A DNA stretch of 38,738 bases from the NCBI GenBank assembly GCA_949293315.1, contig CASFCH010000037.1:1-38738 (forward strand). Reading direction: 5' to 3'. This document shows, piece after piece, positions 16,967 to 23,965 of the stretch (within the stretch, counting starts at the first letter, position 1; every line of letters begins with the position of its first letter). Made by a program: the position numbers and the translations under genes. This DNA is from an uncultured Oscillospiraceae bacterium. Its GTDB lineage: Bacteria > Bacillota > Clostridia > Oscillospirales > Acutalibacteraceae. The notes beneath the pieces are model-generated. The model ran no database searches. It saw only the letters and a program-made list of their open reading frames with translations, and was not told where the DNA came from.

Positions 16967-18592
16967 ATGAATCAACCATTGGACGGCGCCGCTCTTCCGC
17001 GTGCTGCCTGTCCCGAGGAAGCGGGCGTCTCCACCGCGGAGCTGACCGCCTTTGTCCGCGACCTGGAGGAGAGCGGCATCGCCAACCACTCGTTTATGAT
17101 CCTGCGCCACGGCGTGGTGGCGGCCGAGGCCTTCGTCCCGCCGTTTGCGCCGGAGATCCCGCACGCCCTCTACTCCTTCAGTAAAAGCGTATCCGCCACG
17201 GCGGTGGGCTTTGCCATTGATGAGGGGCTGATCTCTCTGGACACGCTGGTCAAGGATGTGTTTCCGGAGTACAAACAGCGCCGGCCCGACGAAAACTACC
17301 AGCGCCTGACGGTCCGCCATCTGATGACCATGACGAGCGGCCGCGAGCCGAGCCTGATCGCCGACAAGGCCAAAATCGACTGGATCCAGAACTTTATCGA
17401 CGCGCCCGTCAAAAGCATGCCGGGCGAACAGTTCCGCTATACAAATGAGAACATTTACATGCTCTGCGCCATTGTCAGCCGTGTGTCCGGCATGAGCGTG
17501 GTGGATTACCTCACCCCGCGCCTGTTTGAACCGCTGCACATCGACCGCCCATTCTGGGAGACGGATCAGAAGGGCATCGAGGCCGGCGGCTGGGGCCTGT
17601 ACCTGAAGACGGAGGATATGGCGAAGTTTATCCTCTGCTATCTCAACAAGGGCGTCTATAACGGCAGGCAGGTCATCCCGCAGTGGTTTGCCGAGGACGC
17701 CGTCAAGCCGCTGGTGGACAACCGCAATAACGAGGCGGAGCAAAACGACTCCTCCAACGGGTACGGCTACTGCTTCTGGCACAATTATCACGTGGAAAAC
17801 TGCTCCCGCGCGGACGGCATGTTCTCCCAGTTTGGGATCCTGATGCCGGATTACGACGCGGCGCTGATCTTAACGGACGGCCACCCGGATGAGCAGTATG
17901 TGCGCGACTGCATCTGGCGCCACTTCCCGAAGGCGTTCCAAAACGTCAGGGAGGCCCCCTCCCCGGAAGAGGCGGAGGAATACCGGGCGCTGATCGCCTC
18001 GCGCAGGATCCCGCCGCTGCCCCGCCGGCAGCACTCCCCACTGGAGAAAGCCCTCAGCGGCCGGCGCATGCGCTTTAATAAGACGGTGCTGCTCAACGCC
18101 TTTGGCTATCCCATGAGCATGCTGCCCCTGCCGGTGACTTACATGACGACGGATAAGGCCGGCAATATCGACAACGTATCGCTCCTCTTTGACGGCGACG
18201 TCTGCCGCATCCTCTGGAGCGAGGGGGACGAGATGAACTGCGTCCCCTGCGGCATGGACGGGCGCTACCACCGGGGAAAGATGCGCCTGGGCGGTATTGA
18301 TTACGTCACCCTCGCCAGCGCAGCCTGGAAAAACGAGGTGCAGCTGGAGATGGAGATCCGCCCGATCGAGACGGTGGCCTCGCGAAAGCTGCTCTTCACC
18401 TTTAATATGGAGAAGGGCGTCGTCTCCATCCGGCCGGGAAGCACGCCGGACATCATGGAGCTGGCCCGATCTCTCGCGCCCGCGATGGACTCCCTCGTGA
18501 CGAACGGGACGGTGAACAGGGCCCTGAAAAAGGCCCTGAGCCACGCCGGCGAAATCATCGAGCCCACGCTGATCGGGCGGATCCTGAAATAA
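16967..18592 (+). CDS. Serine hydrolase, class C beta-lactamase/DD-peptidase fold
   Basis: The 541-residue protein has the PF00144 beta-lactamase-like domain in its first two thirds. The catalytic SxxK is S70-F-S-K73, and the YxN motif is Y158-T-N160. MTMTSG near residue 121 and PGEQFRYTNENIYML are also typical. Members act as esterases, DD-peptidases or amide hydrolases. No signal peptide is visible, so it is probably cytoplasmic, which argues against a wall role. The C-terminal part (about 350-541) is less conserved and may form a lipocalin-like beta domain. ATG 16967 follows GGGGAGG. The next gene starts 22 nt after its stop, so the two probably share a transcript. Confidence 0.88.
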   Translation: MNQPLDGAALPRAACPEEAGVSTAELTAFVRDLEESGIANHSFMILRHGVVAAEAFVPPFAPEIPHALYSFSKSVSATAVGFAIDEGLISLDTLVKDVFPEYKQRRPDENYQRLTVRHLMTMTSGREPSLIADKAKIDWIQNFIDAPVKSMPGEQFRYTNENIYMLCAIVSRVSGMSVVDYLTPRLFEPLHIDRPFWETDQKGIEAGGWGLYLKTEDMAKFILCYLNKGVYNGRQVIPQWFAEDAVKPLVDNRNNEAEQNDSSNGYGYCFWHNYHVENCSRADGMFSQFGILMPDYDAALILTDGHPDEQYVRDCIWRHFPKAFQNVREAPSPEEAEEYRALIASRRIPPLPRRQHSPLEKALSGRRMRFNKTVLLNAFGYPMSMLPLPVTYMTTDKAGNIDNVSLLFDGDVCRILWSEGDEMNCVPCGMDGRYHRGKMRLGGIDYVTLASAAWKNEVQLEMEIRPIETVASRKLLFTFNMEKGVVSIRPGSTPDIMELARSLAPAMDSLVTNGTVNRALKKALSHAGEIIEPTLIGRILK

Positions 18593-18614
18593 GAGAGACG
18601 AGAGGAGTATTTGC

Positions 18615-19340
18615 TTGAGTGCCTGTAAAATTGCCGTTCTCTGCATGATCTGTGCGGAGATCGTCTTTGTCCCCCTGTTTATCAAGGCCCAGTGGCCGAA
18701 GAAAACCACAAAGTCCCTGATTTTGAAGATGATCTGTGCCTCCCTGTTTGTGGCGATCGGCGTGACGGCCATGATCGACGCGGAGAACACCTCGCTCTAC
18801 GCCATTCTAATGGTGATCGGGCTCATTATGTGCTGGTTTGGGGACCTTTTTCTGCATGTATCGCCCAAACAGATCTACTTTTTCATCGGGCTCATCTTTT
18901 TCCTGACCGGCCATGTCTTTTTTGCCTCGGCGTACACCATCGCCGTGAAGGATATGTTCCCGGAGGCATCAATATTCGACTGGCGGGAAATGCTGGCCAT
19001 CGCCGCCCTGCTGATTTTCGGGATTTTCGGGCGCCGGCGCACCATGACGCACAAGCTGGGGAAGGCGCAGATCCCGGTGCTGATCTATGCCGCCGTGCTG
19101 ATCACTATGTTTGTCAAGGCGTGTTCGCTTGGCGTCCGGTACGGCCTGTCCGACCTGCCGTACAATATTGCGGTCTGTCTGCTGCTGTGTATCGGGGCGG
19201 GACTTTTCGTCGTATCGGACAGCACGCTCGTCTATATCAATTTTGACAAGCGGAGGACGTTCCGCCTCAAGGCGGTCAATCTGGTCACCTACTTCGGCGC
19301 GCAGGTCCTGCTCGCATCCAGCATCCTGTTCATTCGATGA
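18615..19340 (+). CDS. Lysoplasmalogenase (YhhN family membrane protein)
   Basis: This is a polytopic membrane protein of 241 residues with about eight hydrophobic helices. It carries the family hallmark GDLFLH near residue 75 and a second acidic motif, VVSDSTLVY, near the C-terminus. Characterised members cleave the vinyl-ether bond of lysoplasmalogens. Plasmalogens occur in many anaerobic Clostridia, which fits the proposed host. The start is TTG 18615, since AGAGGAG lies 7 nt upstream and no in-frame ATG lies near. It follows the serine hydrolase gene after 22 nt and is probably in the same operon. A bidirectional terminator follows. Confidence 0.85.
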   Translation: MSACKIAVLCMICAEIVFVPLFIKAQWPKKTTKSLILKMICASLFVAIGVTAMIDAENTSLYAILMVIGLIMCWFGDLFLHVSPKQIYFFIGLIFFLTGHVFFASAYTIAVKDMFPEASIFDWREMLAIAALLIFGIFGRRRTMTHKLGKAQIPVLIYAAVLITMFVKACSLGVRYGLSDLPYNIAVCLLLCIGAGLFVVSDSTLVYINFDKRRTFRLKAVNLVTYFGAQVLLASSILFIR

Positions 19341-19361
19341 GAGAGATTTTTATATAGACAA

Positions 19362-19403
19362 ACACAGCCGCCGGATTTTCAAGGTCCGGCGGCTGTGTGT
19401 TTT
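19362..19403. terminator. Bidirectional terminator between lysoplasmalogenase and GNAT genes
   Basis: A perfect 14-bp stem (ACACAGCCGCCGGA and its complement, 19362-19398) is followed on the plus strand by GTTTTG. The minus side has a weaker T-rich flank. The two genes converge on it. Confidence 0.78.
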
Positions 19404-19408
19404 GCGAA

Positions 19409-19981
19409 TCAATCCGAAAAGCTGCGCAGTACGGCGTCGCGCGCCTCGGGCGGGATCTGCGTGATGGGGATAATCGGAGCAGGCTCTCCCCTGCACTCGA
19501 GCAGCTCCTTTTCAAACCAGGCGACGTCGTGCCATGCGCCGCACTTGTAGCCTGTGTGGTGATATACGCCCAGCAGTCGGAATCCCATGCCGATGTGCAG
19601 GCGCTGGCTCTTTTCGTTGGGGAGGGTGACGCCGCCGTACACATTGCGCACGCGCTGCATTTTGAGCAGCTCCAGGAGCGCGCCGTAAAGGCGGCTGCCC
19701 AGCCCGCGGGAAACGGCGCTGCGCTCCAGATAGACGGAGAGCTCGGCGTTCCACCCATAGGCCGCCCGCTCCATCTGGCGGTGCGCGTAGGCGTAGCCGA
19801 CCGCTTTCCCCTCTTCTTCACACACCAGATAAGGATATTGGGCGGAAATATCCCGAATCCTGTCCGAAAACTCCTCTGCCGTGGGGCAGACGCATTCAAA
19901 CGTGATCGGCGTATCCAGATACTGGGCATAAATCTCCGCCAGTTTCTGCCCATCCTCCGGGGCCGCCATTCGAATCCGCAT
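19409..19981 (-). CDS. GNAT family N-acetyltransferase (phosphinothricin acetyltransferase-like)
   Basis: The 190-residue protein starts MRIRMAAPEDGQKLAEIYAQYL, with key block RMAAPEDGQKLAEIY. It matches the Pat/YncA type of GNAT enzymes that acetylate the amino group of small molecules with acetyl-CoA. The segment TPITFE (near 25) and the pyrophosphate-binding loop in SRGLGSRLYGALLE (about 114-127) are visible. So is HIGMGFRLLGVYHHTGYKCGAWHDVAWFE, given here by its blocks GMGFRLLG and WHDVAWFEK. The substrate is unknown. ATG 19981 is preferred because CGGAG lies 9 nt upstream; longer in-frame starts would run into the upstream terminator. Confidence 0.88.
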   Translation of the reverse strand: MRIRMAAPEDGQKLAEIYAQYLDTPITFECVCPTAEEFSDRIRDISAQYPYLVCEEEGKAVGYAYAHRQMERAAYGWNAELSVYLERSAVSRGLGSRLYGALLELLKMQRVRNVYGGVTLPNEKSQRLHIGMGFRLLGVYHHTGYKCGAWHDVAWFEKELLECRGEPAPIIPITQIPPEARDAVLRSFSD

Positions 19982-20023
19982 CCCGTTCATCTCCGTTCCG
20001 GCGGTTTTACCGCCTGAAATACA

Positions 20024-20053
20024 ACAGAAAAGGCACTTCACAGCGGAAGTGCC
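20024..20053 (-). terminator. Terminator of the 91-residue membrane protein gene
   Basis: On the minus strand GGCACTTC and GAAGTGCC pair over 8 bp, followed by TTTTCTGTT. It lies 21 nt after the stop of the small gene and upstream of the GNAT gene. Confidence 0.78.
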
Positions 20054-20074
20054 TGTATCGCTCCCCGTGTGCCG

Positions 20075-20350
20075 TTATGCGGCAGGCCTGCGGGAACGGG
20101 GCCGCCGGGTCCGCGTACGGGCCGAGGCCGCTGCCGGGAGGGCCTGACGCTCGCTGCGGCGGACCTCCTCGCGCACGCCGTACACATCCTCCTCCCGCAG
20201 CTGGACACCGCGCGCGGTTCTCCGGCTGCGCAGGCGCATGGCCACTCGCCGCTCAAAGGCGATGAGCTTCTTCTCATTCAAAAGCGCCACAATAAACAGT
20301 AAAACGGCCAAAGCCTCAAATACAGTCCTGATGATGATCTCCGCCGGCAT
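20075..20350 (-). CDS. Small single-span membrane protein (91 aa), candidate SOS-controlled
   Basis: ATG 20350 has a GGGGG ribosome-binding site 9 nt upstream. The product has one transmembrane helix close to the N-terminus (about residues 8-24, FEALAVLLFIVALL) and a long basic, arginine-rich C-terminal tail. There is no LysM domain. I do not recognise a named family. Its promoter region carries a sequence matching the Bacillus LexA-box core (20383-20394) just downstream of the -10, and a second weaker match on the -35. Small one-helix proteins under LexA often halt cell division (YneA, SosA, SidA). That role is only inferred here. It has its own terminator, so it is probably monocistronic. 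Confidence 0.7.
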   Translation of the reverse strand: MPAEIIIRTVFEALAVLLFIVALLNEKKLIAFERRVAMRLRSRRTARGVQLREEDVYGVREEVRRSERQALPAAASARTRTRRPRSRRPAA

Positions 20351-20382
20351 CTTCAACAACCCCCATCTGCCCAAACGAATTA

Positions 20383-20394
20383 AAACGTTTGTTC
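20383..20394 (-). promoter_or_regulatory. LexA (DinR)-like operator
   Basis: On the minus strand GAACAAACGTTT fits the Bacillus consensus core GAACRNRYGTTY at every position. The outermost bases of the 14-mer differ. It lies 12 bp past the -10 of the proximal promoter, close to the transcription start, where a repressor would block initiation. Confidence 0.55.
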
Positions 20395-20406
20395 TATCTG
20401 GTATTT

Positions 20407-20434
20407 ATTATATCATATCTCCGGGAAAAGTCAA
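20407..20434 (-). promoter_or_regulatory. Proximal promoter of the small membrane protein gene
   Basis: On the minus strand TTGACT (20429-20434) and TATAAT (20407-20412) are 16 bp apart with an extended TGA. The leader would be about 50 nt. Confidence 0.78.
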
Positions 20435-20454
20435 GCAAATGTTCGAAACATTTG
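20432..20454. promoter_or_regulatory. Inverted repeat / second LexA-like site over the -35
   Basis: CAAATGTT and AACATTTG (20436-20454) form a perfect 8-bp inverted repeat around CGA. The 14-mer at 20432-20445, CGAACATTTGCTTG on the minus strand, matches the LexA box with two mismatches and overlaps the -35. Confidence 0.5.
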
Positions 20455-20496
20455 TTTAATGTCCCGTTTATCGGGTGACTTTATTTTTGCATTTTT

Positions 20497-20525
20497 ATTA
20501 TATCACAATATATGGGTAATGTCAA
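20497..20525 (-). promoter_or_regulatory. Distal perfect-consensus promoter upstream of the small membrane protein gene
   Basis: On the minus strand TTGACA (20520-20525) and TATAAT (20497-20502) are 17 bp apart with an extended TGA. It points toward the proximal promoter about 90 bp downstream. No gene lies between them. The AT-rich stretch 20526-20649 holds nothing I can support apart from the tail of the LCP transcript. Confidence 0.78.
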
Positions 20526-20649
20526 TTTTGCACCCACAATTTGCAGGATTAACTTTTTGTAAAAATTCTCCCCAAAGCCTCTGTTTTCGGACAAAACTGC
20601 CCCATTGCGCCAAAAGGAAACAGAAAACGCGTTTTTAGACGACGGACAG

Positions 20650-21669
20650 TCAGGCGCCGTAAATAAAGCGGTGCAGGTTCCGCGCCGCCGTGTCATAGTC
20701 ATAGACCCAGACCCACTTCCCCTCCAGGCCCGGGTAGTTCTGCCCGCCGTAGGCATTTTCCGCAGTACCGGGGATCGTGATCGTCTCCAGCGTAATGTCC
20801 CGCGAGAGGAGCGGCAGATAGGCGGCGAGCTCCGAATACGTCATGGAGGTCTCCGCCATCCCAAGCAGTGTTCGCAGAATGGACGGATAGCGAATCGCGG
20901 GCAGCTCCCGCACGCGGCTGTAGATGGCCGCCAGGACGGCCCACTGGCGGCGCACGCGCTCCCGATCGCTGTCGATTTGGCGAATTCGCGCGTACAGGGC
21001 GGCCTGCGCCCCGCTGAGGCGCACCTTCCCCGGCCGGGTGAGGGGCGAGTCAGCCCCCGCGTGCAGATTGATCTGTTCCATCTCCGCCTGCGTGATCTCC
21101 AGATCGATCCCGCCGATCAGATCTACCGCATCCGCCAGACGGTACATGTTGACCGCGACATAGTCCGCAATATTCATTTTAAAATTCCGATTCAGCGTCT
21201 GGATCGTGATCTCTGCCCCGTACCGCCGGTATACGTCCGTCAGCTTCATGGAGCCGCGGTCCGCCACATGGATCCAGCTGTCCCGGAGAATGGAGGCCAG
21301 GCACACGCGCCCGGACGTCCGATCCACACTGGCGATCATCACCGTATCCGCCCCGCCGGAAAAGGACGCGGCATCGCGCGTATCCACGCCGAAGACGGCA
21401 ATGTTCACGATCTCCCCATATTTGGCGCTGCCGGGGGACTCCCTCTCCGCTTCTCCGCCGCCGCTCGTTCCGCTGCTCCCGTCCGCCTGCGTCCCCTCCG
21501 GGAACTCATATATGGAGAGATTTTCCTCATCGATTTTCACACGGTCGATCCCGCGCAGGATATAGACCCCCACCCCCAGCGCCACGGCTGCCGCCGCCGC
21601 AAGGATCAGCCCTGCCGCCGTCAGTACGCGCAGCCAGACGCGCGCACCGGTGCGTTTGCGCCCTGCCAT
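20650..21669 (-). CDS. LytR-CpsA-Psr (LCP) family wall glycopolymer ligase
   Basis: LCP enzymes transfer undecaprenyl-pyrophosphate-linked glycopolymers such as teichoic acids or capsule onto peptidoglycan outside the cell. The 339-residue protein has a basic N-terminal tail, one transmembrane helix (about 14-38), and a short Gly/Ser-rich linker (about 63-73). The LCP domain follows, with NIAVFGVDTRD, the ADTVMIASVD strand, the conserved arginine in LASILRDSW, and the later arginines in ALYARIRQIDSDRERVRRQ (key parts YARIR, DSDRERVRRQ). ATG 21669 has a GGGAGG ribosome-binding site. A terminator hairpin sits just upstream, so expression may come from read-through. Confidence 0.93.
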   Translation of the reverse strand: MAGRKRTGARVWLRVLTAAGLILAAAAAVALGVGVYILRGIDRVKIDEENLSIYEFPEGTQADGSSGTSGGGEAERESPGSAKYGEIVNIAVFGVDTRDAASFSGGADTVMIASVDRTSGRVCLASILRDSWIHVADRGSMKLTDVYRRYGAEITIQTLNRNFKMNIADYVAVNMYRLADAVDLIGGIDLEITQAEMEQINLHAGADSPLTRPGKVRLSGAQAALYARIRQIDSDRERVRRQWAVLAAIYSRVRELPAIRYPSILRTLLGMAETSMTYSELAAYLPLLSRDITLETITIPGTAENAYGGQNYPGLEGKWVWVYDYDTAARNLHRFIYGA

Positions 21670-21687
21670 CTCTACCGCCCTCCCATA

Positions 21688-21718
21688 GAAAAAGCCGGCC
21701 CCCAGATCGGGGCCGGCC
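21688..21718 (-). terminator. Intercistronic terminator upstream of the LCP gene
   Basis: On the minus strand GCCGGCCCC and GGGGCCGGC pair over 9 bp, followed by TTTTTC. It lies between the fusion gene stop (21730) and the LCP start (21669). The gap has no promoter I can see. Confidence 0.82.
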
Positions 21719-21729
21719 GCTTGTTTCGG

Positions 21730-23355
21730 TCAGCTGTATTTGTGAACGATCTCCTGCATTTCTCCAAATCGGGCTTCCATCTCCTCCACAAGGCGGAACT
21801 GTGTGCGCGCGCGCACCAGATTGTGGGTGGGGTACTCCGTCTTAAAATACGTATCCCCCTGCAGGTAGTCCGTCAAAAAGCGCATCCCGCACTCCAGCGT
21901 GAGCAGGCGCGCCCCCCAGGGGAGGTATTCCTTCTCCGCCGGGGTCAGCACATCCCCCGCCGCCTCCAGATAGCCCCGGGTATACGCCTCAAAGAGATCC
22001 ATGTCAAAATGCACCTTGCCGAGATCCGGCTCATCCTCCGCCGCTGTGGACGCCCCAAAGCGGATGGAGTCCCCGTAGTCGCTCAGCGCGAGACCGGGCA
22101 TGATGGTGTCCAGATCGATAATACACAGCCCCCTCTTGGTATGCGCATCAAAGAGGATATTATTCAGCTTGGTGTCATTGTGCGTCACGCGAAGCGGCAG
22201 ATTTCCGGCGCGCACCTGCTCCATCAATACGCCGCAGTCCTTCTCCCGATCGAGAACAAAGCGGATCTCCCGGCGGCAGGTCCGCTCCCGGTTTTTCACA
22301 TCGCGCTTGAGCGCGCGCTTGAAATCGGCCAGGCGGCTCTCCGTATCGTGGAACTTCGGGATGGTCTCGTGCAGCGTCTGGGCCGGATAACCGCTGAGCT
22401 GCTTGAGGAAGCGGCCAAAGCTGTACGCGGACTGGTAGAACTGCTCCGCATTCTCCGCGGACTGGTAGCATACGGAGTCGGAGATATAGTTATAGCAGCG
22501 CCAGGGGAAGCCGTCCGTATCTTCAAAGTAATTTTCGCCGGTCTTGGTCTTGATATAGCTGAGCGTCTCGCGGTCGGGGTCGCCGCCCTCCTCCCGGATG
22601 ACGCGGCGCAGATATTCCGTCACGCCGAAAATATTTTCCATGACCTCATCGGGATTTTTAAATACGTTTTTATTCACCCGCTGGAGCACATACATCAGCT
22701 CGTCCTCGCCGCTTTCGTTGGGCATGTAGACCGCGTACGTCTCGTTGATATGACCCGCCCCAAACGGCCGGACGTAGCTGCACCGGTTGCCAAAGCCGAA
22801 CGCGTAGAGCGCATCCTCGAGCGCGCCGCTGTCCACCCCGTCGATCTTCCGGCGGCGGGCATAGAGCACCTTGCCGTCCGCCACCTTCCTGCACTTGCCG
22901 ACATGGCAGTAAGCCCGGATCACACTGCCCAGGCTGATGTGGCAGCCGGCCTCCAGCACGGCGTCATGGTCCACGACAGATCCGCTGTTGACCAGACAGG
23001 CAGTCCCCAGCTGCGCTCCGGTGTTAATGACGGCCCGCGGCATCACAAAGCACCCCGCACCAATCTGCGCGCTGGGGCTGATAACGGCGCTCGGATGGAC
23101 AATGGGCGGTACGGTATATCCGCACGCCAGGAGCTTTTCCACCCAGCTCAGGCGCAGCTTGTTATCGCCAAACGCCGCCACCGCGCAGTCATACGCACCG
23201 CGAAAGTCGCTGTAATCGACCAGCTTCCCGACCACGCAGCTCTCTTTTTTGGCGTCGTCCAGAAAGGAGACCTTTTCATATTCTCCGGAGGATGCGGCCA
23301 TCTCATAGATCATATGGCCCATTCCGCCGGCGCCCAGAATCAGCAAATTCGGCAT
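21730..23355 (-). CDS. Fusion of a NeuD/PglD-like sugar O/N-acetyltransferase and a NahK-like sugar kinase
   Basis: The 541-residue protein joins two families. Residues 1 to about 165 are NeuD/PglD-like: LLILGAGGMGHMIYEMA is the nucleotide-type N-terminal fold. The hexapeptide left-handed helix includes HPSAVISPSAQIGAG, INTGAQLGTACLVNSGSV (key VNSGSVVDHDAVL) and HISLGSVI. Residues about 180-541 match N-acetylhexosamine 1-kinase in the APH fold. They show a GAGHINETY loop, the catalytic block THNDTKLNNILFD (near 390), and the metal-binding block CIIDLDTIMPGLALSDYGD. The likely substrates are amino sugars, acetylated by one part and phosphorylated at C1 by the other. No frameshift is visible, so the fusion is real in this sequence. 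Confidence 0.88.
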   Translation of the reverse strand: MPNLLILGAGGMGHMIYEMAASSGEYEKVSFLDDAKKESCVVGKLVDYSDFRGAYDCAVAAFGDNKLRLSWVEKLLACGYTVPPIVHPSAVISPSAQIGAGCFVMPRAVINTGAQLGTACLVNSGSVVDHDAVLEAGCHISLGSVIRAYCHVGKCRKVADGKVLYARRRKIDGVDSGALEDALYAFGFGNRCSYVRPFGAGHINETYAVYMPNESGEDELMYVLQRVNKNVFKNPDEVMENIFGVTEYLRRVIREEGGDPDRETLSYIKTKTGENYFEDTDGFPWRCYNYISDSVCYQSAENAEQFYQSAYSFGRFLKQLSGYPAQTLHETIPKFHDTESRLADFKRALKRDVKNRERTCRREIRFVLDREKDCGVLMEQVRAGNLPLRVTHNDTKLNNILFDAHTKRGLCIIDLDTIMPGLALSDYGDSIRFGASTAAEDEPDLGKVHFDMDLFEAYTRGYLEAAGDVLTPAEKEYLPWGARLLTLECGMRFLTDYLQGDTYFKTEYPTHNLVRARTQFRLVEEMEARFGEMQEIVHKYS

Positions 23356-23451
23356 ATCGCTGCACCCTTCCCATGTTTTGAATTTTTATTCTGCAAACTG
23401 CCCGCGGCAGCCGAAACGGAATCTGCCGCCGCGGGAGGGATTGTTTTGTTT

Positions 23452-23480
23452 AGTATATCATTTTTACCACAGACAGGCAA
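23452..23480 (-). promoter_or_regulatory. Promoter of the acetyltransferase-kinase fusion gene
   Basis: On the minus strand TTGCCT (23475-23480) and TATACT (23452-23457) are 17 bp apart with an extended TGA. The leader of about 90 nt contains a strong GC hairpin (23401-23435) that has no U-tract. Confidence 0.7.
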
Positions 23481-23556
23481 GCGACCCCGGAAATTTTCAT
23501 AAAAGCGCTCTGTTATCCATTATATCCGCCGCAGCCTTTTTCATGACTGGGCGCTG

Positions 23557-23593
23557 AAAAAACGCCGGGCGGACAGTTTCCCCTGCCGCCCGG
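23557..23593 (-). terminator. Second U-tailed hairpin downstream of tRNA-Thr
   Basis: On the minus strand CCGGGCGG and CCGCCCGG pair over 8 bp with an inner CAG/CTG, and the sequence then reads CGTTTTTTC. It lies about 120 nt past the tRNA terminator, and no protein gene lies between. It may be a backup terminator or the end of a small RNA. Confidence 0.6.
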
Positions 23594-23713
23594 TAAAAAC
23601 GCCTTTCTTTGAGCCCGCGCTTCCCTGCGTGAGGTGTGCTTGAAGGCCGAACAGGCGATCCGGGCGCGACTTTTGCGGCAGGTGAGGAACGCAGAATGCG
23701 TGGAAAAAAACTT

Positions 23714-23753
23714 AAAAAGCCCGCCACAGACGACAAAGCGCTTGCGGCGGGCT
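23714..23753 (-). terminator. Terminator of tRNA-Thr
   Basis: On the minus strand AGCCCGCC and GGCGGGCT pair over 8 bp, followed by TTTTTAAG. The hairpin starts directly at the tRNA 3' CCA. Confidence 0.78.
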
Positions 23754-23827
23754 GGAGCTACTGGTCAGAATCGAACTGACAACCTGCTCATTACGAATGA
23801 GCTGCTCTGCCATTGAGCCACAGTAGC
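23753..23827 (-). tRNA. tRNA-Thr (anticodon CGU)
   Basis: The minus strand folds as a full cloverleaf. The acceptor arms are GCTACTG and CAGTAGC, and the D stem is GCTC/GAGC. The anticodon stem GCTCA/TGAGC encloses the loop TTCGTAA, giving anticodon CGT. The T arm is GTCAG TTCGATT CTGAC. The discriminator is T, and the 3' CCA is encoded. It would read ACG codons. Confidence 0.94.
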
Positions 23828-23835
23828 AAATGATC

Positions 23836-23864
23836 TTGTTTTTCAGATGCCACTATATTATAAT
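23836..23864 (+). promoter_or_regulatory. Probable ldh promoter
   Basis: TTGTTT (23836-23841) and TATAAT (23859-23864) are 17 bp apart. Its -10 overlaps that of the opposing tRNA promoter. The leader would be about 95 nt. Confidence 0.6.
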
Positions 23865-23885
23865 AAAATCACCGGCAGATTGCAA
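23857..23885 (-). promoter_or_regulatory. Promoter of tRNA-Thr
   Basis: On the minus strand TTGCAA (23880-23885) and TATAAT (23857-23862) are 17 bp apart. The tRNA begins 29 nt past the -10. Confidence 0.75.
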
Positions 23886-23965
23886 GTGCTTTTTTAAAAT
23901 TTCTTGTCCTGCCCTGTTTTTCCGCCCGCAGGTGGGCAGAATGATACCAGAAGGAGGTCTGTTTC

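Noticed and set aside
20605-23502. A 965-codon open frame on the plus strand across the LCP and fusion genes
   Set aside because: It is exactly antisense to two genes with clear family motifs. Its translation has no recognisable motif and is rich in Arg, His and Ala, as expected from GC-biased complement. It has no ribosome-binding site.
23866-23965. Rex operator upstream of ldh
   Set aside because: No sequence close to the TTGTTAA-N4-TTAACAA palindrome is present.
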